DNA of 9,613 nucleotides from JBGSMF01 sp041740315 (GTDB taxonomy: Bacteria > Chloroflexota > Anaerolineae > Fen-1058). The DNA is taken from positions 1 through 9,613 of the forward strand of contig JBGSMF010000509.1 of assembly GCA_041740315.1 (NCBI GenBank). The letters are read 5' to 3'. A program made the position numbers and the translations under genes. The notes under the pieces are model-generated. The model worked only from the letters and a program-made list of their open reading frames with translations, made no database searches and was not told the origin of the DNA. How positions within the stretch are numbered: the first letter of the stretch is position 1; each line of letters opens with the position of its first letter. This document shows positions 1-6,774 of the stretch, in pieces.

Positions 1-139
1 GCCAACGTACACCCTGGACTGCCCGTCCACCTGTGCCTGCGCCACAGGTGCAGGCAGGGCAGGCTTGCACCTGCGCTGCGCTTGGCCCCTTCGGGAGTGC
101 AGCCTGCCTGGCGCAGACAGGGTGTGGGGATACGTTGGC
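1..139. repeat. Imperfect GC-rich palindrome with terminal inverted repeats
   Basis: The first 16 bases (GCCAACGTACACCCTG) are matched in inverse at 118-124 (CAGGGTG) and 131-139 (TACGTTGGC), with a six-base interruption at 125-130. Inside lie further inverted pairs: CACCTGTG at 28-35 against CACAGGTG at 43-50, and AGGTGCA near 47-53 against TGCACCT a little downstream. The segment has no convincing coding frame and lies just beyond the 3' end of the restriction-enzyme remnant. It could be an intergenic repeat, a MITE-like element or a transcript-end structure. The left boundary is the window edge, so the full extent is unknown. Confidence 0.5.
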
Positions 140-162
140 TATGTTATTTCCGATAGGGTCTA

Positions 163-540
163 TTACACTCGTTGCACTCGCAACAGGGCATTGGCCGCTT
201 CGATCATTCTTCCCGGTCCTACAACGAGGCGCAAGGCTTTGTAGAGTTCGGCCCGCAGTTGGCTCTCTTGCTGATCGTTCCACTGATAGTCCGCAAAGCG
301 CGCAAACAGGCCGTTGACGGTCTGCGCTTGCCCAGCGTCAACATGCTGCGCAAGTGGCTTGAGTGTGATGTAGATGGCAAAAGCGTTTTCGTCTATGCCC
401 AACTGCTGGCGGTCGGCATCAGCCTGAACGTATTCTTGCGCCAGTTTCTCAAAGCCTTCCAGGGCTTGCTGGGTGGCGAGTTGACGGTCTTCGTAGGCGT
501 GGAAATATCCAATCGCTCGTCGGCGCTGGGGTTGATGGGA
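163..540 (-). pseudogene. hsdR: C-terminal remnant of type I restriction enzyme R subunit
   Basis: This frame encodes about 125 residues running from near YEDRQLATQQALEGF through LGIDENAFAIY and FADYQWNDQQESQLRAELYK to VVGPGRMIEAANALL, then TAA. I recognise this order (EDRQ helix, an xFAIY segment, an N-x2-E-x2-LR-x-LYKAL helix, then VG-x3-M) as the helical C-terminal region of HsdR, the motor/nuclease subunit of type I restriction-modification. Complete HsdR proteins are around 800-1100 residues, so the nuclease, both RecA-like motor domains and most of the helical region are absent. An in-frame TAA at 556-558 closes the frame upstream and there is no good start codon. No hsdM or hsdS is visible. 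It is read as a decayed fragment rather than an active gene. The assignment is from remembered family patterns; a stand-alone helical protein is the main alternative. Confidence 0.6.
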
Positions 541-555
541 AGGGCTGATTGGCCG

Positions 556-642
556 TTATTTGCTTTGGGCAGTTTTGCGTTGTTGGGTTTCTTTTTGGGC
601 AAGAGAATGGCTCCTGTTGCGGTTAGTGTAGATGACAGGCAT
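556..642 (-). CDS. 28-residue small ORF, possibly a truncated conserved protein
   Basis: The ATG at 642-640 is three bases beyond the stop of the zinc-ribbon gene and is preceded by GAGGAG, a good ribosome binding site that lies in the last codons of that gene. The product starts MPVIYTNR and ends at TAA (556-558). That N-terminus resembles small uncharacterised proteins I recall beginning M-x-x-I-x-TNRKG and continuing with a T-Y-x-L-x-Q-G-x-T-K-x-GKP-like stretch. Here LAQKETQQRK may be a degraded version of it, so the ORF may be the truncated start of such a gene. It is in the same frame as the HsdR remnant downstream, separated from it by this single stop codon. Function unknown. The strong start context is the main support; the short length is the main doubt. 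Confidence 0.4.
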   Translation of the reverse strand: MPVIYTNRNRSHSLAQKETQQRKTAQSK

Positions 643-645
643 ATT

Positions 646-1101
646 TTACTCCTCGGCTGGATACCAGCCCGCCGGCCTAACCTCAACCTGGATATAGTCC
701 TCGAAATCGGCCACGTTTTTCAGCATCTCGTCAATTGACACTGGCCGCTGCATCCCCTGTCGCCACGCGGCCCGCTCCAGTGTGCCAATAAGGAAATAGT
801 CATTGCCAATCACGGCTGGGTTGTGCGCGCTCATGTGCTCTGCCAGTTCGGCCTCCAATTGGTCCTGGTGAACAATCAGCATCTCGCAAGCGGGGCAAAA
901 GCGGCAGTGCATGTTCAACGATATGAGCACCGCTGGGTCTATGTGAATCATTAACGCAAACTTGCGCCACTTGGTCAACTGGTTGCACTGTGGGCAAGTG
1001 GTAAAGCGATATTCTTGGTAAGGGTTGAGAAACAGCTTGTAACGCGGCGGCAATTCGCCGAACCTGGCTTTTAACTTTTTATGCGCCTTGCGATTGGCCA
1101 C
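646..1101 (-). CDS. Small zinc-ribbon protein, conserved uncharacterised
   Basis: A 151-residue soluble protein with no signal peptide or membrane segment. It begins with a basic stretch (ANRKAHKKLKARF) and then LPPRYKLFLNPYQEYRF. Two cysteine knuckles follow, CPQC at about residues 36-39 and CRFCPAC at 66-72, 26 residues apart, giving a C-x2-C...C-x2-C zinc ribbon with one spare cysteine. The C-terminal half is acidic and helical (QDQLEAELAEHM, IDEMLKNVADF) and contains the segment NDYFLIGTLERAAWR. I recall similar uncharacterised proteins in Chloroflexota and related phyla, but no function. The GTG at 1101-1099 is chosen because AGAGG lies seven bases upstream, the basic N-terminus starts there, and the longer open frame upstream (to ATG 1422) reads as non-coding and would place the promoter inside the gene. 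A nucleic-acid-binding or adaptor role is possible from the zinc ribbon, as inference only. Confidence 0.7.
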   Translation of the reverse strand: MANRKAHKKLKARFGELPPRYKLFLNPYQEYRFTTCPQCNQLTKWRKFALMIHIDPAVLISLNMHCRFCPACEMLIVHQDQLEAELAEHMSAHNPAVIGNDYFLIGTLERAAWRQGMQRPVSIDEMLKNVADFEDYIQVEVRPAGWYPAEE

Positions 1102-1187
1102 GCTGATACCTCTTGCGGGTAGAGTTGGAGGATGCGCTGCATCACCACCGGGTCGCCAGCTTGTTCGGCGTGAATATGCCTCAACAA
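1071..1187 (-). CDS. Short ORF overlapping the zinc-ribbon start
   Basis: A 38-codon frame from TTG at 1187 (or 23 codons from ATG at 1142) to TAA at 1073-1071. It overlaps the first 31 bases of the zinc-ribbon gene in another frame. The translation contains HIHAEQAGDPVVMQRILQLY, which looks protein-like in composition and helical pattern. There is no strong ribosome binding site before TTG 1187. It could be a leader ORF coupling translation into the GTG start, the tail of a lost upstream gene, or chance. If one base had been lost or gained, it could also be the original N-terminal extension of the zinc-ribbon protein. Confidence 0.3.
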   Translation of the reverse strand: MLRHIHAEQAGDPVVMQRILQLYPQEVSAWPIARRIKS

Positions 1188-1233
1188 GTTGAGGATTCTG
1201 CCAACTGATTCTGGTCACGCCCTTGTGATTACG

Positions 1234-1261
1234 ATTATAACACTGCTTCCATTTGGGGCAA
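1234..1261 (-). promoter_or_regulatory. Sigma70-like promoter for the zinc-ribbon gene
   Basis: On the minus strand a perfect TATAAT occupies 1239-1234, and TTGCCC (four of six matches to TTGACA) occupies 1261-1256, with a 16-bp spacer. Predicted transcription would start near 1227, giving a leader of about 125 bases before the GTG start at 1101 and about 40 bases before the alternative TTG at 1187. It is the best promoter-like match I noticed in the window. Confidence 0.5.
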
Positions 1262-1533
1262 AACGCGGGCAAAAAACTCGTAGAACGCAAACCGCCCTGG
1301 CCCAATTCGCCTGCCTGCGTGAAAGGACGGTGTTGGTCAGGCTGTCCGTCCAACTGGTCGTGCCACCCTGGCCTGCTGGCGCAAGCCAGGGCATTGGCGA
1401 GCCGCCAGCGATTGATTGTCATTCTCGACGAGTTGCCGCATGCGATGGAAGCTGACTCGTCTTTGACCTCTTTGCTTCAAAATGCTTGACCACCACCTCA
1501 AACAATCTCATATTTGCGGCTCTCCCGACTTTG
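1262..1533. other. Intergenic stretch without a convincing gene
   Basis: Between the promoter and the palindrome all six frames are short or read as non-coding. On the minus strand a 30-codon frame starts at ATG 1511 and ends at TGA 1419, overlapping by ATGA the ATG at 1422 of a longer frame that runs into the zinc-ribbon gene. Both have weak start contexts and compositions unlike the neighbouring genes. The stretch could hold the remains of a gene broken by frameshifts, but nothing recognisable survives. Confidence 0.4.
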
Positions 1534-1534
1534 G

Positions 1535-1633
1535 CGGGAAAAGCGTCCTGAGCGGGGGCCCACCGGGCCGCAGTCGAAGGATGCGCACCCTTCGACTATG
1601 CGCCTACGGCGCACCGCTCAGGGCGCTTTCCCG
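1535..1633. repeat. Four-armed (cloverleaf-like) intergenic palindrome
   Basis: Outer arms 1535-1555 and 1614-1633 pair over about 20 bp with one bulged A and one T-G pair. The central arm AGTCGAAGG (1572-1580) pairs perfectly with CCTTCGACT (1589-1597) around an eight-base loop. Between outer and central arms sit two side hairpins: GGCCC-ACC-GGGCC (1557-1569) and TGCGCC-TAC-GGCGCA (1599-1613). Removing 17 nt on each side (1555-1571 and 1598-1614) leaves CCTGAGCG-AGTCGAAGG and its complement, a palindrome I recall as common between genes in Chloroflexota and other environmental bacteria. It lies 55 bp downstream of the operon's last stop, so it may protect or end that transcript, but there is no U-run to support an intrinsic terminator. 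Confidence 0.8.
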
Positions 1634-1688
1634 TTAAACCCAGGGGGGCCATAATAGGCTGAGCAGACATGGTGAGTAGAGTTTTTCC

Positions 1689-4600
1689 TCAGTGGCGCAA
1701 GACGAGCGGAAGGTAAATCCTGAATTCTGCTTTGGCCTCATCTGCGCCGAGATCGTAGCTGCCGTCTTGGGGGCGCGCCTGGCCGTCAATATCGCTCGTC
1801 ACGCCGGCGTCCACGCCCTTGTTAATCGCCGCCGAATCGCCCCTTATGTGGTAGCCGTCACTCCTAAAGACCGGGTCGCCTTTACAATCGTTGGCGTGGA
1901 TGACATTGCCGCCCCATTGTGCGCCAATGTTGTGCCACAGGCTTGCATTGAGGGTGGCGGTGTTGCCGGCAGTGACGGTGATACCCACGCCATGATTGGC
2001 GATGATGGTGTTGGTCAGCGCCACGTGGCTGGCGTTAAAGGTATCATTGTCAACGTGGATAGCGCTCCAATCGCCGCCCAGGTTGCGAGAAAGCGTGGTA
2101 TGCAGCAGCCGAGGCGAACTGCCCAAGATGAACACCCCCGGCCCCAGCGACAATGCCTGGTTGTCTATCACCGCGTTGTTGACCAACATCGGAAACTTGC
2201 CGCCGGCATTGCCCAAGATGAACACGCCCCCGCCGCGATCCAGAGTCTCATTGCCCTGGATGACATTGCCGCTCAGGCTGGCCGCGCTCCAATACAGGTG
2301 TATGCCACCTCCATCGTTATCGGCCGTGTTGCTCAGAACCAGGTTGTTGCGCAGCACGGCATCGGCAGCCGATACCGAAACCCCGCCGCCATAGTCACCG
2401 GCAGAGTTGTTCGCAATGGTGTTGCCTTCCAGCGTGGCGTGGGCGGCGCCAATCCTAACCCCGCCTCCCCACCCCTGGCCGTGATTGTGGTGGATGACAT
2501 TGTGGCCCAGATAGGCTATGCCCTGGTAAAGCTGAACACCAGCCCCATCCCCGCTGTTGCTCGTGTTGCTGCTCACCGTGCTGTGGGTTAGCGTCAGGCC
2601 GCCGGTGTGCAAGAACAGCCCGCCACCGCCATGGGTGGCTGTATTGCTGTAAACCAGCACGTTGCTCAAGACGGCTGTGGCCTCGTTGATATAAATCCCG
2701 CCGCCCACATCGCCCCAGGCAAACGGCCCCAGCCCGGCCGGGTTGCCGCCGGTGAGGCCCAAGTTCTCGATGTGAGGCGCGACCGCGCCGATGATGGCCA
2801 GCGCCCGCCCCTGCCCTCCCGCATCCAGCGTGGTGGGGTAGGTCATTGGGTTAGGCGTGGTCCAATTGGTGAGGGTGTAACCGCCGCAAAGAGTCAGGCT
2901 TTTGTCCACATAGGCCACCTGTGCAAGCCCGCCGTGGTGATTGACGCCAACACAATAACCAGCGACCTTGACAATGTCGCCAGCCTGGGCTGCATCCACC
3001 GCCGCTTGAACGGTTGGGAAAGTGGTCGAGCCATCATTGATCCGCGCATAACAGCCGGCTGCGCCGCTCTGATTGATGACATCCACACTGCGCTGGGCCG
3101 GCTGCGGGATTGCATCCTCTACCGTCAGCGTTTGGGTGATAGCGCCATAGAGCCAGTTGCCACTGATCTGCAAGGTTGTAGTCAAGGTATGCCATTGCTT
3201 TGCTGCTTCACCTTGTGCCTGCCAGGTTAATGTGTTCGAGCCTGTGATGACGGTTCCTACATCAGCCATTTGGTTGTGTAGCGCCAGGCCAGGGTTCCAG
3301 GCTTGGGTCAGCGTAAAACTGATAGTGGCTGTGTGCGTGACCCACACCCGGTCTACGACAGTCAGCGTGTCGCCAGCATGCACCATGAACGGGCCCGTGT
3401 CCCAATTCTGCGGCGCGCCGCCGTTAACGCTGACGGTTTTATCCCAGGCTGGTTGCGGGCGCGGGTGCTGAAACTCGATGATGCGTTCGGGCAATTGAAC
3501 CGCCGCGCTCTGCACAACCAAAGTTTCTGTCAGTGTATCGGCATAACCCGGCGAGGCCAGCACATGCAAGGTCTTGGTCAAGGCATGCCACGCATTGCCG
3601 GCCGCGTTCACCGACCAGGCCGCGCTGCGGCCAATCTGCGCCACTGCGCCCGTGCTGGCCTGGTAGCCCACCCAGTCCAAAGACAAGCTCCAACTTTCGC
3701 CCAGCGTAAAAGACACGCTGCCCGCCGCCGTAATCCACACCCGCTCGACAATCGTCACATCATCGCCTGGCGCAGCCATAAACGGCCCGGCGTCCCAGGG
3801 CTGGAACGCGCCGGTGTTAACGCGGATTTGCTTGTCCCAGGCCACATCGGGCGGCGCAGAAGGAAACTCGTCCGCGCCGATATCATAGCCCGCGCCCTGT
3901 GGACGGCCCTGGCCATCTATATCCGCAATGATACCGGCATCCACGCCCCGGTCGAGCGCCATCGAAGCGGCGGTCAGATGATAACCATCCGCATCAAAAG
4001 CCGGGTCGCCGGCGCGGTCGTTGGCGCGGATGACGTTGCCGCTCCACGCTACCGTGTTGCTGTGCCACAGGGTGGCGCTGAGGGTGGCGGTGTTGCCGGC
4101 CGTGACACTGACGCCCACAGAGTGGCCGGCGATGATGGTGTTGGTCATTGTCACGCTGCTGTGTTCATTGAAAAAGCTGCCGACGACATAGACGCCGCTG
4201 CCATCGCCGCCGCCAAGCGCAATATTGCGGGCGATGGTCGTGTGCAGCAAGCGGGGCATAGACCTATAAACGCGGATGCCAGCCCCATGCGACCCGGCCC
4301 GGTTATCGGCCACCACATTGTTGACCAGGGTGGGCCCTCCCGATTCTATTTCAATCCCTCCCCCGTGCCAAGCAAGGTTGCCGGTGATGACATTGCCGCT
4401 CAAGACAGCATTGGCGCAATTGTAGACGTGCAACCCGCCGCCCTGGTCGGCCGTGTTGCTATAGACGCGGTTGTTGCTCAGAGTGGCCGCGCTATTGTCC
4501 ACCGATATACCGCCGCCCAAGTCATAAGCAGTGTTGCTAAAAACGACATTGCGATCCAACGCGGCATCACTGACGGTCAGGCCAATCCCGCCTCCGCGCC

Positions 4601-5318
4601 CTTGAGCGCAGGCATTGTTGTGAACGGCATTCTGGCCCAGGCTGGCCGGGCTGCGTTCCAGGTATGCGCCCGCGCCGCTGTCGTTGGCCGCGTTGCTATA
4701 GATTGAGTTGCCATTCAGCGCGGCATCGCTATAAAACAGGGCTGCGCCGCCGCCCAAGGGCGCAGTGTTGCTATAGATGTGGTTGCCGCTGATGACGGCC
4801 GTGGCCTGATAAACATAGAGACCGCCCCCGGCGTGGCCTGTCCAGCCGCCGCGCCAGATGCCGCCCAAGCCATCTGCCCGGCCGCCGGTGATACGCAGTC
4901 CTTCAATGGTGGGCGTAATGGCGCCAACGATGGCCATCACCCGTCCCTGCCCCTGCGCGTCCAGAAGCGTAGGATAGGCGCTAGGGTTCCACAGGCTAAA
5001 ATCATTGTTATAGCCGCCCCGCAGGGTGATGGATTTGGTAATTGCGGCAATCTGAGTAGCGGTAAAAGTGGCCGTGTTGAGGCTGGCAAGGGTGCGCATA
5101 TCACCATAGTTGCCCTGAGCCACCTTGATTACGTCGCCGGGATTGGCCGCGTCGAGCGCCGCCTGGATGGTAGAATAGGGGCAGCCGCTGGGGCAAACGC
5201 GCAGGTCGGCGGCAGGCGCAGCCTGCGCAAATGGATTGGCGCTTGCCAGCAGCCACAGCACGCCCAGGGTCAAGCCAATAGCCAAAGCTAAAGCCACAAG
5301 AAATTTTCGCGCGTTCAT
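1689..5318 (-). CDS. Large exported double beta-helix surface protein with YLPLV tail
   Basis: A 1209-residue exported protein. Residues 2-35 form a signal peptide: basic start (NARKF), long hydrophobic core, then an Ala/Pro-rich stretch. Module A (about 38-486) opens with a Y-S-T-I-Q-A-A-L-D-A-A-N-PGD motif and continues as right-handed parallel beta-helix coils of the GN.IYSNTA..GGG type, ending in a DIDGQGRPQG..YDIGADEF cap. Two tandem beta-rich domains follow (about 493-616 and 624-735), each starting AWDK and containing GPFM. Module B (about 756-1195) repeats module A and ends DIDGQARPQD..YDLGADE. The last residues are RIYLPLVLRH. I see no pectate-lyase catalytic signature, so an adhesive or structural role is more likely than an enzymatic one (inference). 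ATG 5318 is preferred over the in-frame TTG at 5321 because GGAGG lies seven bases upstream. It is the last gene of the apparent operon. Confidence 0.88.
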   Translation of the reverse strand: MNARKFLVALALAIGLTLGVLWLLASANPFAQAAPAADLRVCPSGCPYSTIQAALDAANPGDVIKVAQGNYGDMRTLASLNTATFTATQIAAITKSITLRGGYNNDFSLWNPSAYPTLLDAQGQGRVMAIVGAITPTIEGLRITGGRADGLGGIWRGGWTGHAGGGLYVYQATAVISGNHIYSNTAPLGGGAALFYSDAALNGNSIYSNAANDSGAGAYLERSPASLGQNAVHNNACAQGRGGGIGLTVSDAALDRNVVFSNTAYDLGGGISVDNSAATLSNNRVYSNTADQGGGLHVYNCANAVLSGNVITGNLAWHGGGIEIESGGPTLVNNVVADNRAGSHGAGIRVYRSMPRLLHTTIARNIALGGGDGSGVYVVGSFFNEHSSVTMTNTIIAGHSVGVSVTAGNTATLSATLWHSNTVAWSGNVIRANDRAGDPAFDADGYHLTAASMALDRGVDAGIIADIDGQGRPQGAGYDIGADEFPSAPPDVAWDKQIRVNTGAFQPWDAGPFMAAPGDDVTIVERVWITAAGSVSFTLGESWSLSLDWVGYQASTGAVAQIGRSAAWSVNAAGNAWHALTKTLHVLASPGYADTLTETLVVQSAAVQLPERIIEFQHPRPQPAWDKTVSVNGGAPQNWDTGPFMVHAGDTLTVVDRVWVTHTATISFTLTQAWNPGLALHNQMADVGTVITGSNTLTWQAQGEAAKQWHTLTTTLQISGNWLYGAITQTLTVEDAIPQPAQRSVDVINQSGAAGCYARINDGSTTFPTVQAAVDAAQAGDIVKVAGYCVGVNHHGGLAQVAYVDKSLTLCGGYTLTNWTTPNPMTYPTTLDAGGQGRALAIIGAVAPHIENLGLTGGNPAGLGPFAWGDVGGGIYINEATAVLSNVLVYSNTATHGGGGLFLHTGGLTLTHSTVSSNTSNSGDGAGVQLYQGIAYLGHNVIHHNHGQGWGGGVRIGAAHATLEGNTIANNSAGDYGGGVSVSAADAVLRNNLVLSNTADNDGGGIHLYWSAASLSGNVIQGNETLDRGGGVFILGNAGGKFPMLVNNAVIDNQALSLGPGVFILGSSPRLLHTTLSRNLGGDWSAIHVDNDTFNASHVALTNTIIANHGVGITVTAGNTATLNASLWHNIGAQWGGNVIHANDCKGDPVFRSDGYHIRGDSAAINKGVDAGVTSDIDGQARPQDGSYDLGADEAKAEFRIYLPLVLRH
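1737..5207 (-). repeat. Intragenic duplication of the beta-helix module
   Basis: The segments at 3864-5207 (module A) and 1737-3053 (module B) encode homologous beta-helix domains of about 440-450 residues. Landmarks recur in the same order: AALDAANPGDVIKVA versus AAVDAAQAGDIVKVA, YPTLLDAQGQGR versus YPTTLDAGGQGR, RLLHTTIARN versus RLLHTTLSRN, VTAGNTATLSATLWH versus VTAGNTATLNASLWH, and GVDAGIIADIDGQGRPQ versus GVDAGVTSDIDGQARPQ. Similarity also holds at DNA level, for example around 4021-4148 against 1890-2018. The two copies differ in many inner coils, so the duplication is not recent. Confidence 0.85.
3117..3842 (-). repeat. Tandem pair of beta-sandwich-like linker domains
   Basis: Between the beta-helix modules are two related domains of about 110-125 residues, encoded at 3471-3842 and 3117-3449. 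Both start AWDK.(I/V).VN.GA.Q.WD.GPFM, pass through GD..T(I/V)V(E/D)RVW(I/V)T and (V/I)SFTL...W, and end with a WH.LT.TL strand and a T.TL.V segment. They resemble DUF11-like or Ig-like extracellular domains, but I cannot assign a family with certainty. They probably act as a spacer that separates the two rods. Confidence 0.65.
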
Positions 5319-5325
5319 CAAATAT

Positions 5326-5332
5326 CCTCCTA
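5326..5332 (-). promoter_or_regulatory. Ribosome binding site joined to the preceding stop codon
   Basis: The minus-strand sequence TAGGAGG combines the TAG stop of the 473-residue gene (5332-5330) with GGAGG (5330-5326), sharing one base. ATG 5318 follows seven bases later. This selects ATG over the neighbouring TTG and suggests that a ribosome finishing the upstream gene can reinitiate on the 1209-residue gene. Confidence 0.8.
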
Positions 5333-6751
5333 GCGCAAAACGAGCGGCAGATACACAAAAAACGGATCCAACTCATAAGCGCCAATATCACACCTGACCA
5401 CTCCGTCCTTGTTGCCGTCTATTCGCGCCTTGCCGCGCTGGTCGGTGGGCGGGCAGGCCGCATCGTTGCCGGCGTCAACCGCCGGGCTGGCCGGGCCTAG
5501 CGCGTGGGTCCAGGTCTCGCCGCCGTTATCGGCCAGCGGCGACAGGCGCGGGTTGGTGTTGACAATGTCGCTAGCCGCGCTAAAAACGCAGCTATCGCTG
5601 TCTTCCAGGTTGTGGCCGTTCGAGCGCATCAGGTGAGCCTCGATGTAACAGTTCTGGTTATCGTTGCCGGCGACAAGGCTGTTTGTCACTGTCATGGCGG
5701 CATAGCTCTGGATGCCGCCCGGGCGGCCAGGGCTGAGGGCGGTGAGCTTGTTGTTGGCGATGGTGCTGTTGAGGATGACCATCGAGTCACTGTTCGAGAC
5801 GCCGCCGCCCCAATCAGACGTGTTGCCGCTGACGGTCACATTAGTCATCGTCATTGGATCCTGGCTGTGGAGGCCGCCGCCATAGCCGTGCTTGGCCGCA
5901 TCAGTGTAAACCGCGCTATTATTGATGATGGCCACGTTTGTCAGCGCGGCAGGGCTGGCGCTAAAGAGGCCGCCGCCCGCAGCGCTTTGTCCATTGGCGC
6001 GATTGTTACTGATGACGCTGTTGCGGATGGCAAGCGCGCCGTTGCTGCTCATGATGCCGCCGCCAGAGGCCACAGCGATATTGCCGCTCACGATGCTATC
6101 GGCAACGGTCAACACGCCATAATAATTTTCAATCCCGCCGCCCGCGCCGACATTGCCAACGTTCTGAGCTGTATTGTTGAGAATGGCGCAATCACTGACA
6201 AAGAGCGCGCCGTTTGTGTTAAAAATGCCGCCCGCGCCGGCCGTGCCGGTGTTGCTGACGATGATGCTGTGCGCAAGTGTAAGCGTGCCCATGTTATAGA
6301 GGCCGCCGCCCCAACTGGCCGAGCCGTTGCGGATGGTGACATCAGAAACAGTCACCCTGGCGTCTGAAGCATACACGCTAATACCAGAGCTTGTCCCATT
6401 GCCGTCAATGATGGTCTGGCCGGCGCCCGCGCCTTGCAGCGTCAGGCTTTTGTTGATGCCGACGCTTTCGGTGTACACGCCGGCCGCCGCCACGACCACG
6501 CCGCCGGAGTCAACCGAATAGACGCCTTGCCAAAAAGTTTTAAAGGCGCAGTTGGGCGCGCTGCTGGCCGGCTTGTCGTACAAGCCGGTGCACACCGTAT
6601 CGTCGCCATCGGTGCGGACGTAAACCAGGGCCGCCGCCGGCGCAGGCGAGGCCGCCCCCACCCCCAGCCACAACCAGGCCGCCAGCCCAAGCAAGGCCAG
6701 GCTTGCCAGCAAGCCGCGCGTTATCCACTTGTGTGAACGCATTATAACCAT
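5330..6751 (-). CDS. Exported beta-helix protein, choice-of-anchor Q type, YLPLV tail
   Basis: A 473-residue exported protein. An N-terminal hydrophobic segment at about residues 11-35, after a basic start (RSHKWITR), acts as a signal peptide or anchor. YVRTDGDD opens the mature part, followed by ESVGINKSLTLQG (about 95-107), the usual first strand of a right-handed parallel beta-helix. Coils of the type SGN.A..GGGI..SNG.L...NS.I.NN run from about 120 to 370. Residues 376-460 (NGHNLEDSDSC ... NPRLSPLADNGG ... ALGPASPAVDAG ... CDIGAYE) match what I know as the choice-of-anchor Q region. The protein ends FFVYLPLVLR. The start is ATG 6751, with AGGAGG six bases upstream, not the earlier ATG at 6814 inside the preceding gene. 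Extracellular structural or adhesive role inferred; no catalytic residues recognised. It sits 23 nt after the tail-fibre-like gene and 11 nt before the double-helix gene. Confidence 0.88.
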   Translation of the reverse strand: MVIMRSHKWITRGLLASLALLGLAAWLWLGVGAASPAPAAALVYVRTDGDDTVCTGLYDKPASSAPNCAFKTFWQGVYSVDSGGVVVAAAGVYTESVGINKSLTLQGAGAGQTIIDGNGTSSGISVYASDARVTVSDVTIRNGSASWGGGLYNMGTLTLAHSIIVSNTGTAGAGGIFNTNGALFVSDCAILNNTAQNVGNVGAGGGIENYYGVLTVADSIVSGNIAVASGGGIMSSNGALAIRNSVISNNRANGQSAAGGGLFSASPAALTNVAIINNSAVYTDAAKHGYGGGLHSQDPMTMTNVTVSGNTSDWGGGVSNSDSMVILNSTIANNKLTALSPGRPGGIQSYAAMTVTNSLVAGNDNQNCYIEAHLMRSNGHNLEDSDSCVFSAASDIVNTNPRLSPLADNGGETWTHALGPASPAVDAGNDAACPPTDQRGKARIDGNKDGVVRCDIGAYELDPFFVYLPLVLR

Positions 6752-6757
6752 TGTTTT

Positions 6758-6763
6758 CCTCCT
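6758..6763 (-). promoter_or_regulatory. Strong ribosome binding site fixing the start of the 473-residue gene
   Basis: A full AGGAGG lies on the minus strand six bases before ATG 6751. The frame stays open to ATG 6814 inside the preceding gene, but that start has no comparable site and would put 21 charged residues before the signal peptide. Confidence 0.8.
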
Positions 6764-6774
6764 ATAACTTTTCC

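Noticed and set aside
393..686. 97-codon minus-strand frame in the HsdR region
   Set aside because: It overlaps three better-supported minus-strand features in another frame, has no ribosome binding site and no recognisable pattern.
1102..1422. N-terminal extension of the zinc-ribbon gene to ATG 1422
   Set aside because: The extra 107 codons read as non-coding and span a perfect TATAAT, while GTG 1101 has a good ribosome binding site and starts the conserved-looking part.
1535..1633. Cloverleaf as a tRNA or tmRNA gene
   Set aside because: The outer stem is about 20 bp and the arms lack T-loop, D-loop and anticodon-loop bases and a CCA-type end.
3303..4706. 467-codon plus-strand frame, and similar ones at 1692-2591 and 5504-6367
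   Set aside because: These are antisense to the beta-helix genes, opened by high GC and biased codon use. The translations are Arg/Ala-rich with no recognisable motif.
1689..6751. Active pectate lyase or polysaccharide lyase
   Set aside because: The fold is shared, but I see no conserved catalytic Arg/Lys/Asp cluster. The coils are Asn/Gly/Ser-rich, as in adhesins and structural beta-helix proteins.
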